Positions 33,819 to 43,939 of a DNA stretch of 64,000 nucleotides are shown piece after piece. Origin of the DNA: Terfezia claveryi (Eukaryota > Ascomycota > Pezizomycetes > Pezizales > Pezizaceae); NCBI GenBank assembly GCA_015179025.1, contig WHUX01000017.1, forward strand, positions 1 to 64,000, written 5' to 3'. Both the position numbers and the translations under genes were made by a program. Numbering within the stretch: position 1 is the first letter of the stretch; every line of letters starts with the position of its first letter. Under the pieces are notes generated by a model, which did not search any database, had not been told where the DNA came from, and saw only the letters and a list, made by a program, of their open reading frames with translations.

Positions 33819-34264
33819 CCTGGGCACGAGCCGAGCCGGCTCGAGCCCGGAGGTCGTTGTAACCGCGAAATACCGAAGGTACCCGGTGAGTGGAAATCTT
33901 CAAAATGCGTTGCAGTTCCACCCTTTCCGACATAACCAAACACGCCTACCAACACAAGAGGAGGAAACTGCACAAATTGATGAAATCACCGCTGTATCTC
34001 GCTATGTTGAAACCTACCATTTGCTCGGTTACGACAATTGTATCGTCCGATTTCGCAGCCGACTTTAGGTGGACGATGAAGGTTGAAATTGATTCTGTCC
34101 ATTTCCACGTCTGTTTATATCTGTATCTTCCATATTTCTGCGTCTTTGATTTTTTCCATGACCTATACAGATATGTAGCGTACGCAGTTATCTATTTACT
34201 CTTGCAATTCTCGCGAGCCGGCTCGAGCCTCCTTTCGTAAAGCTCGAGCCGGCTCGTGCCCAGG
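33819..34264. mobile_element. Foldback element with CCTGGGCACGAG termini (446 bp)
   Basis: The left end is CCTGGGCACGAGCCGAGCCG and the right end CGGCTCGTGCCCAGG, with further inverted CGAGCCGGCTCGAGCC blocks inside both ends. The interior has no coding signal. The terminal motif is shared with 8154-8330. Confidence 0.7.
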
Positions 34265-34400
34265 CCTATATCCATCTTTCCTCGCCCTAATTCCAGCTCT
34301 TCTTTCTCGGTATCCATAGGATCAGTGTGGAGTAACTTAATACCAGTTATCACTCCGGTGATATTCAGGCCAACCTCATGCTTTAGGGCCACCAATTTCT

Positions 34401-34876
34401 TAAAGGGATAGGAATAGCAACAGGCGAGCGGAGAGATCCAAGTGTCCAATGAAGGAATTTGCGAATAGAGCGAGTTGGTCACAGCAGAGAGATGGGTAAG
34501 AAGAAGATATTCGAATGAGTAGTGAGTGCATGTATGTATTGTGTGAAGTGATGACTTTTGTTATCTGGAACAAGTAGGAATATGAACGAGATATAGGTAT
34601 ATACATGGATGAGCATACATCTAAAGGAGAAAGAGAAGGAGAAGCACATGTCCGTTGCAAGCCGTATAGCTAGGCGAAGTCACGATATGAGTGCGAGCAA
34701 GGTATGAAGCACGCAATATGTTGTTCAAGCCGCTGCGAGCCGTATGACTAGGCAGGAAGCACACATATGATGTGCAAGCCGAAGAAGACTGACATGTGGT
34801 ATAGGAAGCAAGGCATGGGTGGAATGAATGGAATGTACTGCATTCATTCTAACAATGTACTGCATTCACTTTAACA
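34401..34876 (-). mobile_element. Solo LTR, repeat A longer copy (476 bp)
   Basis: On the minus strand it starts TGTTAAAGTGAATGCAG and ends CTATCCCTTTA. Flanks are TTTCT (34396-34400) and TTCCT (34877-34881), a 5-bp target duplication with one transition. The interrupted sequence can be checked internally: the neighbouring repeat unit at about 34971-35010 shows the same coding sequence (CACCAATTTCTCTTGTCCTT) without the insertion. Related copy at 20122-20449. Confidence 0.82.
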
Positions 34877-35829
34877 TTCCTCTTGTTCTTTAGTAACTTT
34901 TGATGCTATTGGAGACTGAACATGACTCATGTATACTGTCATCCCAATACTCAGAACTTCTTGCTTCGAAGCCACCAATTTCTCTTGTCCTTCAGTAACT
35001 TTTGATGCCATTGGAGACTGAACCTGTGTGTCAGACCCTTCCGAGTCGGACCGAGATTCAACAAGTTTTAGTGGAGCATTCTCTTTTCATCATCAGATTC
35101 TTGCCCCCTCTTATCTGCCAACATTGCTACCATTCTTCCTCATCAAGATCTTCTATATAACTATTCATCTGTTGCTCTTTCTCATCCTCTATTACTGGGT
35201 CCATTTCCAGCACTAGACCTAGCTCTTTATCTGATATATATTCAATATACGCCACTGTTTGGACATGGGAACCTTGGTTAACTCCAGAGTCAGATGAAGT
35301 TTCTTCTGTTTCCGTAACTAGACCTAGCTCTTCATCTGATATGTATTCAACATATGCAGTTGTTCGGATATAGGGATCTTAGCTATCTCTGAAATTAAAC
35401 CCCTGAGTCGAAGTTGGAACAAACTTTTTCTCTAGTTGTTGGATAGCCTTCTCCTTTCGTCGGAGGAATCTGGTAGATTTCGCTATACCCTAACTACTTC
35501 TGGGAAGGTATAGGCTGCTTCAAGCTGGAATTCGATTATGAGTTTGGTAACGTCGTCTGCAAGTCCATCAATAAACTTAATAGCTAATATTGAAGAATAC
35601 TCAGCTCCCAATACTTCAAATATCTCATTTGCCTTTCAATATATTTACCACTCGTAAGAGATCCTAGTCTCGAACCCGACCGCTCCTAGGGAGGAAGAGA
35701 TCCTTGTGATAGATTATTCAAATTCCAGATTGCCGGTGATTTTTCTGCCCATTCATCAAAGCCATCTACTGGACAGGTGAACCATTGCGTCAGGACTCCA
35801 GCAGAAATCTCGAATGTAGTCCTTTTATC

Positions 35830-36200
35830 TGCCTTTAGGGTAAGTGATCTGCTATAATTTTAGAATCACTGGCTTTGATACATGTCTTATCGAATGCGTA
35901 GGAGGATTTAGGAACCAAATCTGGGTGTCGATCAAGGAATCATGTAATCCAATTTTTGCCAATGACTTGATCTAGAATATCCGGTTGATCTCGCAAAATC
36001 ATAACTGTTACTCGAACATGTTCAATCCGTGGCGGAAGGCCTACAAGCTCTAGACGATATATCCATCATATAATAGGACGCTCCTCTGTTGCTTATAGTA
36101 TTTGCTGGCCTTCATGTGCTGCTACTCTGGTTTGTCCTCCATGGAAAGGTGGTATATACAATACCATTAATCCCGGCAACCTTGGGGATCGATCCGGTAT
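35830..36200 (-). pseudogene. Pogo-like transposase N-terminal fragment (relic 3)
   Basis: The minus strand reads LELVGLPPRIEHVRVTVM, then GKNWITWFLDRHPDLVPKSS, FDKTCIKASDSKIIADH, matching the CENP-B-type DNA-binding region of relic 2 (GFPPRIVYVKEAV, RNWITQFLNRHPELVSKL, KKHIKASDPNLIRSHF). The catalytic domain is absent and the fragment is fused at about 35830 to unrelated coding-like sequence. Confidence 0.75.
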
Positions 36201-36640
36201 AGTCCAGATTGTAGTCCTTTAAGTAAGCCAGCTATGTATGACTCCATTTCATTCTCCCACTTGAGCTTTCTAGCCTTCACTCGACCCATTTCGTGGCCCC
36301 TATAGGCTATTTAGCCCTCAAAAAAATCAGCTAATAATAAACCCATTATTCCTATGCGGTCCCGAATAATCATGCATATGACAAACCAGACTAGCCACAG
36401 ATACCAGTGTCGGATTCTCCGTTAAATTCCATGCTCTGAATGTCAATCCTGAGGGCGAAGTGTGGTTGAACCGTAAACTCCAGCGGTGCCCCGCATGACC
36501 CGCATTCGTAGGTCGTAGACCTTGTCACTACCCTTGTGGGGGCTGTTCCACATCGCGGGGTGATCCGCATCCCAAGGATAGATAGTATCTTTAAACAAAA
36601 AAACACAGGTAAGCAAGCAGGGAAAAGGGAAACCGCCTTC
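36201..36640. other. No supported gene; fragment of a minus-oriented LINE tail
   Basis: 36330-36365 resembles the last bases of the LINE tail on the minus strand (AATAATAAACCCATTATTCC, then TATGCGGTCCCG). Overlapping open frames at 36391-36706 on the minus strand have no recognisable motif. Confidence 0.4.
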
Positions 36641-36730
36641 AATGAGCGCATAGAACCTGCCACATTCTCTCAGACCGATATGCCTTTTATAGCTCTGTTG
36701 CACCACCCCAGATGCTTCGGATTCCGGGTA

Positions 36731-38544
36731 CAGTTTTTGGCCTAGCTATGATCCATGGCGGTGCTGTGATCCATGTCAACACCCCTGCCATGACACATAT
36801 CCCGAGATACTACGCTGGCCAGACTTCCTCTACAGACCGGATAAATTGTTTCCTGACACTCTTGAATATGCTCTACAATATGCGCGTACTAGCTAGTTGA
36901 GTAACTCATGTGAAGCCATCATATGCACCAATCCACCTCGAAAAGGCTGTAATTGCCCCCCCCCTCTCAGTACGACCCGTCCACCCACAGATATCATGAA
37001 CTAACAACCCTACATAGTGCCAGCACCTTAACTTAGCATATATATTTATGTTAGGATACAATATATAGGCATAGAGCTATATAGAACGTTACTATTGTTC
37101 GGTACCGATCATGCATAATTCAGCCATTTTGAGCTTTTGGACTATAACAGCCAGTTGTTCAGTATTTTGATCCTCCTCGGCCTTTTATATCTTCTGCAGC
37201 CTCTTTACCTATCTACCTTATACAGCTCCTATATCCTCTATACCATGTGCATCTTATTATCCTGTAGATCCAATAACTTGGGTCTATTCACTATTGATCA
37301 GACAACTGAGCAACCTGGCTACAAGAATAGTATGCATCGCTCAACAAGCCAATGGCAGATATGAGGTCAATAAAGGTCACTTCACCTAAAACGGTCCGTA
37401 GATATTGAAATCACTAGAGATATGAGATAGAGTATGCAAATGATAGATTGAGCTCTATATCCTGTAGCAGAAATAAGATATTGTGGCAGTTTAGTATGAC
37501 CTAAGCTCAGTAGCTATATATAAGAAATGAGCCAGACCATAGGGGCATGTACTGGACAGCCCCGAATTAGTCTCGTGCCCCTGAAGGCCTTCCAGGAGCC
37601 GTATACGCATGAAAATCCATATATATAGACGGTGCACCATTTGGCTAGGCCAGCTAGGTAGTCACGAGCCGTGATTAGGATCTCGTACAAACTGCTATAT
37701 AAGGCAGATGAGGTTATTGTAATACTATACTATACTATATATAGAGACCTTCTGATTGCAATAAAATAGAAAGAGGCCTCTAGATGGCAATAAAAGCTAC
37801 AAAGTGCAATAGAGTGGATCCGGAGGTATAGGCTGTAGACTTCCAATACCCTACCTCAGCATCAAACAACCCCCCCCCTTCAGTATATACTGGAGCTGAG
37901 GATATAAATAGGTATTGACAATGTTAATAAATCTTTAAGAAACCTTATGCACATATATATATGTACATGAGGAAAAATATAGGGCAAAAATATCATTGAG
38001 CAGGCCTGGTGTATAGAATATAGTGTGCAGGGCATAGAGGATATAGGAATCATGTAAGGTAGATAGGTAAAGAGGCTGCAGAAGATAGAAAAGGCCGAGG
38101 AGGATCAAAATACTGAACAACTGGCTGTTATGGTCCAAAAGCTCAAAATGGCTGAATTATGTATGATCGGTACCGAACAATAGTAACGTCCTATATAGCT
38201 CTATGCCTATATATTGTATCCTAACATAAATATATATGCTAAGTTAAGGTGCTGGCACTATGTAGGGTTGTTAGTTCATGATATCTGCGGTGGACAGGTC
38301 ATACTGAGAAGGGGGGGGGCAATTACAGCCTTTTCGAGGTGGATTGGTGCATATGATGGCTTCACATGAGTTACTCAACTAGCTAGTACGCGCATATTGT
38401 AGAGCATATTCAAGAGTGTCAGGAAACAATTTATCCGGTCTGTAGAGGAAGTCTAGCCAGCGTAGTATCTCGGGATATGTGTCATGGCAGGGGTGTTGAC
38501 ATGGATCATAGCACCGCCATGGATCATAGCTAGGCCAAAAACTG
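36731..38544. mobile_element. TA-flanked element with very long inverted arms (1.8 kb)
   Basis: It starts CAGTTTTTGGCCTAGCTATG and ends CATAGCTAGGCCAAAAACTG, with TA at 36729-36730 and 38545-38546. The two arms, about 36731-37255 and 38020-38544, are inverted copies over roughly 525 bp with scattered transitions and a few small indels, so the element can fold into a giant hairpin. The central 760 bp contains no recognisable transposase; it includes a GCATGTACTGGACAGCCCCG segment that looks LTR-like but has no partner. The element is inserted within a LINE tail: left flank CCACCCC...TTCCGGG, right flank GCTCCCCATGGTTCTCC. Confidence 0.85.
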
Positions 38545-38622
38545 TAGCTCCCCATGGTTCTCCTAACTGGACCGCATAGGATAATGAGTGATTTTTCTTT
38601 TTAAAAAAAAAAAAAAAATGCC
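38545..38622 (+). mobile_element. Right part of the LINE tail split by the long-inverted-arm element
   Basis: TA then GCTCCCCATGGTTCTCCTAA, CTGGACCGCATAGGATAATG and a run of 16 A (about 38603-38618) continue the tail begun left of 36731. This shows that the foldback element is younger than the tail copy. Confidence 0.75.
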
Positions 38623-38637
38623 TCGGTTTTGTGTGTA

Positions 38638-39302
38638 CAGTATACTCTCGATATAAGAAAATCGTCCGGGGGGGGGGTAATATTCTTATATCAAATATAT
38701 TCTTATGTCAAATGTCAGGGTAACTACCAAAGGTGTACATCAAATAAGAGAATTAACGTGTGGTAGAGGAAGAACTAGGTACAGGAGAGCCACGGATGAA
38801 GTGGAGAAGACGGTAACTCGCCATGTGAGATCAGGATGTTTTGCATAGTCATATATCTCCTTGCGTTCTTCTTCAGTCTACCCTTGACGTTTCAATGCAC
38901 AAGTAGCAGCCACATAGAATTAATTTGGGAGTTCGGAGGTGGTATTGTAGGTGTAGTAGTATTGTGTGTCACGGTGTTTTTTTTGGCGGCGTTGTGTGCT
39001 TACAGTGTAGCATTGTTGGTTGTGCGTGGTATTTCTTAGTCTGGTTGGCACAAGCCCTGCCAAAGGTATTTCTCACAGGATAGTCTGGTATTTCTTATCG
39101 ATAAGCCTTCCTATTCTGGCTAGGCTGTTTATACATTACCCAATCAGGCACTCTTGCTATAAGAATACCTTACTAAACAACCATGAAAAAATAAGAATAT
39201 TCTTCCATCAAATATATTCTTATTTTGTATGGGGGCGGGGGGGGGGGGGATATACTCTTATATCAAGTATATACCAGATATTCTTATATCGAGAGTATAC
39301 TG
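38638..39302 (+). mobile_element. TA-flanked terminal-inverted-repeat element with G-run subterminal repeats (665 bp)
   Basis: It starts CAGTATACTCTCGATATAAG and ends CTTATATCGAGAGTATACTG with TA at 38636-38637 and 39303-39304. Just inside each end there is a run of 8-12 G next to TATTCTTATATCAA-type repeats. The interior includes one TAGTCTGGTTGGCACAAGCC copy at 39037-39060. No transposase frame; non-autonomous. The arrangement of inverted repeats and G runs is symmetric only in part. Confidence 0.88.
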
Positions 39303-39719
39303 TACCCTCAATTCCTAAGCGCCTGGGCCCAGCCAGTGTGACTATCGCCCTTAACCTCAGAGTTGCCCTTCATCCACTCAGTTTCTTCACCCTCCCTTGT
39401 CCATATACTCTTTTACCAGATGTCACGGCTCACTGAATATAGACTGAAACTGCGAACTGATTGGAAAGTAGGGCGCTTCGGGATGTTGGAATGTATGGGC
39501 GCTTAGGTATTGTTGTAAACTCGCAGGGATTGATTCCTATATCAGCATCCCCAATCCTACTCACTTGTATTCTCTCTCTTCACGCAACGTCCTGTATCTT
39601 AGCCGTGCTGAATACATACGTTCCTCCTTGTCATAGAATATCTCTCTATATCCATAGTTCATAGCCCAAGCGCTCCCTGGAATAAGCTCATAGCCATAGC
39701 CCCGTTACACCAGAGCCTC
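39303..39719. other. No supported gene
   Basis: Nothing recognised; short frames without motifs. Confidence 0.4.
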
Positions 39720-40045
39720 GATCCACCCCCTCGGTCAGTACACCGGTAGCTCCGCTGCCCTCGCTATCACGACTTTGCTATCCAGGGCCACCGTGATTGA
39801 GTTCCCCAATGCTATAGCCAATCCCAATATTCGACGTCCTTGACCGTGACATATCTACCTTGGTAGAACCCTTGTTTTGTAGTGCGCTGCCTCCTCCGCC
39901 CTTGAACCATCAGAATACTTTTTTACCCTACTCTCATCCAGCTCTTCGATTTCGACTCCCGAGGACCTAACTGGGAATCCATCATCCAGCGAAGTTCCAA
40001 TTGCTTCCCGGATAATTTTTCCTGCCCACATTTCAACGAACACAG
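39720..40045 (-). pseudogene. RNase H fragment of a LINE, minus strand
   Basis: The minus strand reads VKKYSDGSRAEEAAHYKTR (first catalytic Asp in SDGS), then VTVKDVE (second, Glu), and after a frame change AIALGNSITVALDSKVVIAR (third Asp in LDSK). Spacing fits the RNase H domain of a non-LTR element. The last motif is missing. Together with 40560-41340 it seems to be one minus-strand LINE from which the reverse transcriptase was lost and into which a plus-strand LINE tail inserted. Confidence 0.7.
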
Positions 40046-40329
40046 GACACCTTTAGGAAACATCGGAGGACTGAAAGGTTCTAGACCGATAAGGTCTATC
40101 TAGATCCAAGAGGAGGACTGAGAACGATGGGACGCAGTAGAGGTTTCTTCAGTTTCTTGTATCGGTGCCTCGAGGCACTGGATTTTAGGTTCTAGGTTTG
40201 GCACTGTCACCACTTGAGTATATCCACATACATTTCACCCGGTTTGCCGCTCGGGACTTGATTTTTTCCTTAGTATTCCTTCGCATTAGCTTTTTGAATT
40301 TTATACATTCGCGTTTTATCGCACTTGAG

Positions 40330-40458
40330 TCTATTCTGTATATAGCCACCGGACCTGGCAAATTAACTTGTCTTGTCCTGAATCCACCTGGGTTTCCCGG
40401 TGGCTCATCATAGGCCCCTGCCGGGACCGAATATGAGTACTGACAATTTAAATAAAAA
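40330..40458 (+). mobile_element. LINE tail insertion, plus strand
   Basis: Plus-strand tail: CCGGACCTGGCAAATTAACT, hairpin CCACCTGGGTTTCCCGGTGG, GGCCCCTGCCGGGACCG hairpin region, ATATGAGTACTGACAATTTA and an A-rich end. The upstream body from about 40195 also resembles other long tail copies, so the true start may be earlier. Confidence 0.75.
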
Positions 40459-40559
40459 CTCTGCTACCGGTCTCAACTCCGGGAGGTGCCTGCCGTCACC
40501 GAAGCTGCCCACCTGATCCTCTTTCTTGCCATTGCCTCTTCTAACTGAAAGATACCCGC

Positions 40560-41340
40560 CAGCTAACTTAACCCCACCCGGTTGCTGCCCCGCCATGCCC
40601 CAATAACCTAGTTGATGCAGGCCGTATGTTATCTGACCTAGGCTTCGATCGGGATACCTCACGTAGGCCGAATGGGTTCCTACATACCCTTGTACATGCC
40701 CAAACATCCTTCCCCTCTGCTATCCACCAGTGCCAATGCTCTCCCTTCGCGGCTGCAATCTCTTCCGTAAATGTTTTCTCGACTCCTTCGACGTTCTTGC
40801 CTTCCGCCCCGGATCCTTCCATCATTTCTCCGCCACCTCTTACTGTGTGGGGATACCCGTATGTATAACGTGGGTCCATTCCTCTCTTAACTGGGCCCTA
40901 AGTTGGAGATGCCCCCCCTATGTACCTAGGTACTCATCAGCTAAGAAAGCACTTTGGTTTAAAAAAAGAGAAGGGGCTGCTCCCACTACCAATTATTTCT
41001 TCTCTTTGCTCCTCAACACATTTGTCTACCGCTGTCTAGTCGGCTACCCTATGTGGCACTTCTGAACTGACCTCTAGGGCCCTGGCTCCAATCATGCAGT
41101 GACCCGACCTCGGGATCCAGACCTTAGTGGCATCCACCTCCTTTCGATAACACGCTGTCGATCAGGCACCTGTGGGCTCCAAACTTATGTGCAAGCCCGT
41201 CATCTGGCTCTTCTTCCTCCATCAGATGCTGACTGAGCGCACTCTGCTTGTTCGCCTCATGTCAGTTGAAGTCCCCCATTATAGTGTCGCATTCTCCCAG
41301 TCCGTGGCACTATTGTAATGGTGGTGTATATATGCCGCGC
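40560..41340 (-). pseudogene. LINE endonuclease C-terminal part and linker, minus strand
   Basis: From about 41300 downward the minus strand reads IMGDFN (an AP-endonuclease motif with the catalytic Asp/Asn), then NKQSALSQHLMEEEEPDDGL and CLIDSVLSKG, resembling the final ID motif of LINE endonucleases. From about 40790 a frame with EEIAAAKGEHWHWWIAEGKD then VWACTRVCRNP is typical of the linker between endonuclease and reverse transcriptase in I/Tad-type ORF2. The reading frame changes several times and the polymerase does not follow. Confidence 0.65.
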
Positions 41341-41821
41341 CTGTTCAGTTTCCAATCTTAACCCATGGGGGTTCAGATGTTAAGGATGGATTGTTACGCT
41401 GCGTTTCTCTGATTGTGAAACTTCTTCGTGTAAAATGTTCCTGTGCACAAAATGTGAGTGAAGGGCGGTTAACCTTAGAGATAGGTACCTGGTCTCGAGC
41501 CGCATAGCATCGGTCCGGTAGACTTGTTGGTAGAATATTAACAGCCAGGCACACCACATGCGGGGTTATAAAACAATAACTACCACTGAGGTTTGTAGGG
41601 AAACTTCTTCTCTTGGGACGGAATCATCACGCCTAGAATCGAGTGCATTGCTTACGTCTATCGAACTGAATATATATATCATCAGGTCCGCTCGTCTCCC
41701 TTGAAACATACCGAGTGTCTGCCAAGACAAAACTTGTCCATTGGAGCTCCAATTACAAATTGAATGACCACAAAACCTTAACAACTAGAAACAAACAAAC
41801 AACCCTCCACCGACTGATATT

Positions 41822-43939
41822 TCACCACCACTGTACCCTGTATTTACCGATATACCTTGGTTCCCGATCAATGGGAACTCTTGATTTCCACTTCCTGATA
41901 ATTATGGGAGTCTTATCAGGGAGCTTTGGCTTGGTAGTGCAATCCACCAAGAGCAAATTAAACAACATATCATCGGTCAGGCTCGCTGCAAGAGCTTCCC
42001 TCCTCTCACGCAAAATACGAGCCCTTTTGGATTCCACCTTAGGAAATGAGTTCACGCCTTCGATGTCAGAATGCTCCGACTCAGATTCGGAATCATGAAC
42101 GGCTAACCGCACAGGAGCAGAGCAGTTATTTTCAACATTGTCTTCGTACTCGGATTCGTCGACGTCGGTATGAGTGAAGATACTGTGTCTCAAGGACAAT
42201 GCGGATTTGGGAGGAGAGTGCCTCACGACAGAGGCTGCACGAACTGTTCCACCTGCAGCGAAGAACCCCTTGGTCTCGGCAATCTTGATGCTTAGAGTCA
42301 CCAGGCTGGTGATGGCTTGTTCGAAACGAACAGCTGTAGCTTGGATTTCGGCGGCTGTGAAACGTGGGAGCTGGGATGGGGGTGGAAGATTTTTAAGCAT
42401 GGTAAAGAGTCTCTCTTGAAGCGGAGTTTCACTGATAGGAGAATTGGTGACGTGCACAGGAGGTGTCTCCACGAAAGTTTCCACAGGGGATTGCGCCTCT
42501 AGCCTAGCTTTGCTGTTGAGGGTGCTAGTCAGTTGTACGTTGGGTATCTTGTCGACCGATGCGAAAGGAAATTGCACAGGAGGTGTCTCCACGAAAGCTT
42601 CCACAGGGGATTGCGCCTCTAGCCTAGCTTTGCTGTCGAGAGTGCTAGTCAGTTGTACGTTGGGTATCTTGTCGACCGATGAGAAAGGAAATTGCTCTAC
42701 TTCCCTGATTTCGTTGATGAGGGTATCACCAGTACTGATTTGCATGGTAGGTGTCTCTACAATTGATACCACAGGGTATTGCTCCTCCAGCCTGATGCCG
42801 CTACTGGGAGTACTGACAGCGTGTGTCTGAGGGACAGAGGTTACAGACAGAAACATCTCACAGTCAGCTTTGAGAGCACCTTTGGCTTTGACTAGTCTGT
42901 GCCTAGCCATCTCAAGGGGCCTCACCGCTCTGTCAAAACGTGTCTGGGAATCGATTGCAGAACTATTCGCTAGGGAGATGGGAGTCCCTACGACAGGAAT
43001 ATGCTCTTCCAACTATATTTCGCTAGTGAGGATATCACAGTTATTTGAAAAATCGATGGCAGTATTACTTACTACAGGTACGAGAGGAAGCTGCTCCTCG
43101 AGCTTGATTCCGTAGATCAAGGCATCACTGGTTGTATTCACAGGAGGTGCCTCTAAGACTAATATGCTTGAAGGTTTCTCTTTCCGCGTGATTTCGCTGA
43201 TGGGAGCACTGACGGAGCGTGCCTTAGCGACATAGATGACAGACACAAAGCTCGCCAAATAGGTTCCGAACGCAGCTCTGACTTTGACCATCCTCCGTCT
43301 CATCGCTCTGTCAAAACATGTCCGGGAATCGATTTCGGATCTGCTCTTCTGTGAGATGGGTGTCGCTACGGCAGGCTCCCCTGCTTTGGCTTCGCTAATG
43401 AGGACATCACCGATGCCTTGCATGACGGGTGTGCCTATGACATATAAGGTAGGGAGTTGCTCCACCTGCTTGATTTCACGGTTGATGGCATCACCGGGAC
43501 TGGTTTTCACGGTGGATACAAGAGAAACATGCTCCTCCAGCTTTTTTTCACTAATGAGGACATCACTGGTGATTTCCACGATGGTTTTCTCAACAACAGA
43601 CACGAGAGAGAGTTGCTCCTCCTGCATAGTGTCAATGCTGGAGGCACTGACGATGTGTGTCCCTAGGATAGACAGAGTAGGGTCTTGTTCCTGCATCTTG
43701 ATATCGCTGAGGGCACTGGCAGCTTGCACCATGGGTTTCTCTATGACAGATGCGAGAGGGAGTTGCTCCTCGAGCTTGATTTCGCTGACGGTGGAATCTC
43801 CACTGCTTTGCACAATAGCTGCATTTATGTCAGATACGATGGAACGACATTTTTTGAATGTAGCTCTCAGCTCGGCGATCTTCTGGCTAGTGGCCTCAAG
43901 AGACCTCATCGCCCTATCAAAACGACATTGGGAATCCAT
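41822..43939 (-). CDS. Repeat-protein gene of unknown function (best family copy, two-exon model)
   Basis: I do not recognise this family. One frame runs from ATG at 43939 to a stop at 41822, interrupted only by TAG at 43015-43013. That TAG is the last base triplet of a 60-nt segment 43072-43013 starting GTAAGT and ending ATATAG with a TAAC inside, so a 3n intron would remove it; the spliced protein would be 685 aa. The protein contains about 14 short units of the form DALISEIKLEEQLPLVSVVE, three or four copies of a helical module (SQCRFDRAMRSLEATSQKI; SRTCFDRAMRR; SQTRFDRAVRPLEMARHRL), an acidic Ser-rich segment (HDSESESEHSDIEG) and a basic C-terminus. No signal peptide or membrane segment was seen. 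A tandem 120-bp duplication (42454-42693) adds exactly 40 residues. Related broken copies lie at 45040-49915, 50965-51190, 51925-52290 and 61840-62640. Confidence 0.55.
42454..42693 (-). repeat. 120-bp in-frame tandem duplication in the repeat-protein gene
   Basis: 42454-42573 and 42574-42693 are nearly identical 120-bp units beginning GCACAGGAGGTGTCTCCACG on the plus strand; only a few substitutions separate them. Each encodes 40 residues (including LEAQSPVE-FVETPPV and NVQLTSTL). The high identity implies a recent duplication compared with the other, diverged units. Confidence 0.9.
43013..43072 (-). other. Candidate 60-nt intron derived from a coding repeat
   Basis: GTAAGT at 43072 and TAG at 43015-43013 frame a 60-nt segment containing TAAC 20-25 nt before the end. 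Its own translation (SNTAIDFSNNCDILTSEI) aligns with the repeat units of the protein, so this is former exon sequence. Length and phase keep the frame whether or not it is removed. Splicing is a prediction. Confidence 0.45.

Larger units (their letters stand above)
33532..35829 (-). pseudogene. Unrecognised degenerate repeat-bearing coding sequence, multiply interrupted
   Basis: Reading the minus strand from 35829 downward there are coding-like stretches: a segment with FTCPVDGFDEWAEKSPAIWN, then EVLGAEYSSILAIKFIDGLA followed by DDVTKLIIEFQ, which is somewhat Gag-like, then two copies of a unit VAYIEYISDEELGL (about 35360 and 35250), then two copies of VQSPMASKVTEGQEKLVA (about 35020 and 34920). 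The second is cut by the LTR at 34401-34876 and resumes as KLVALKHEVG at about 34398. A foldback element at 33819-34264 interrupts again before MDTIVNRI at 33813. Stops and frame changes are present. It could be a retrotransposon Gag relic or a host gene; I cannot tell. Confidence 0.45.

Noticed and set aside
37548..37870. Copia-like LTR inside the foldback element (TGTACTGGACAGCCCC...)
   Set aside because: A purine stretch precedes it and TATA-like blocks lie within, but there is no matching second LTR, no target duplication and no clear 3' end.
37137..38138. Two similar small hydrophobic open frames (37137-37364 plus, 37935-38138 minus)
   Set aside because: They are the same DNA in the two arms of the foldback element; nothing supports translation.
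42454..42693. CRISPR-like array
   Set aside because: The repeats are long, adjacent without spacers and lie in a coding frame; the window is eukaryotic.
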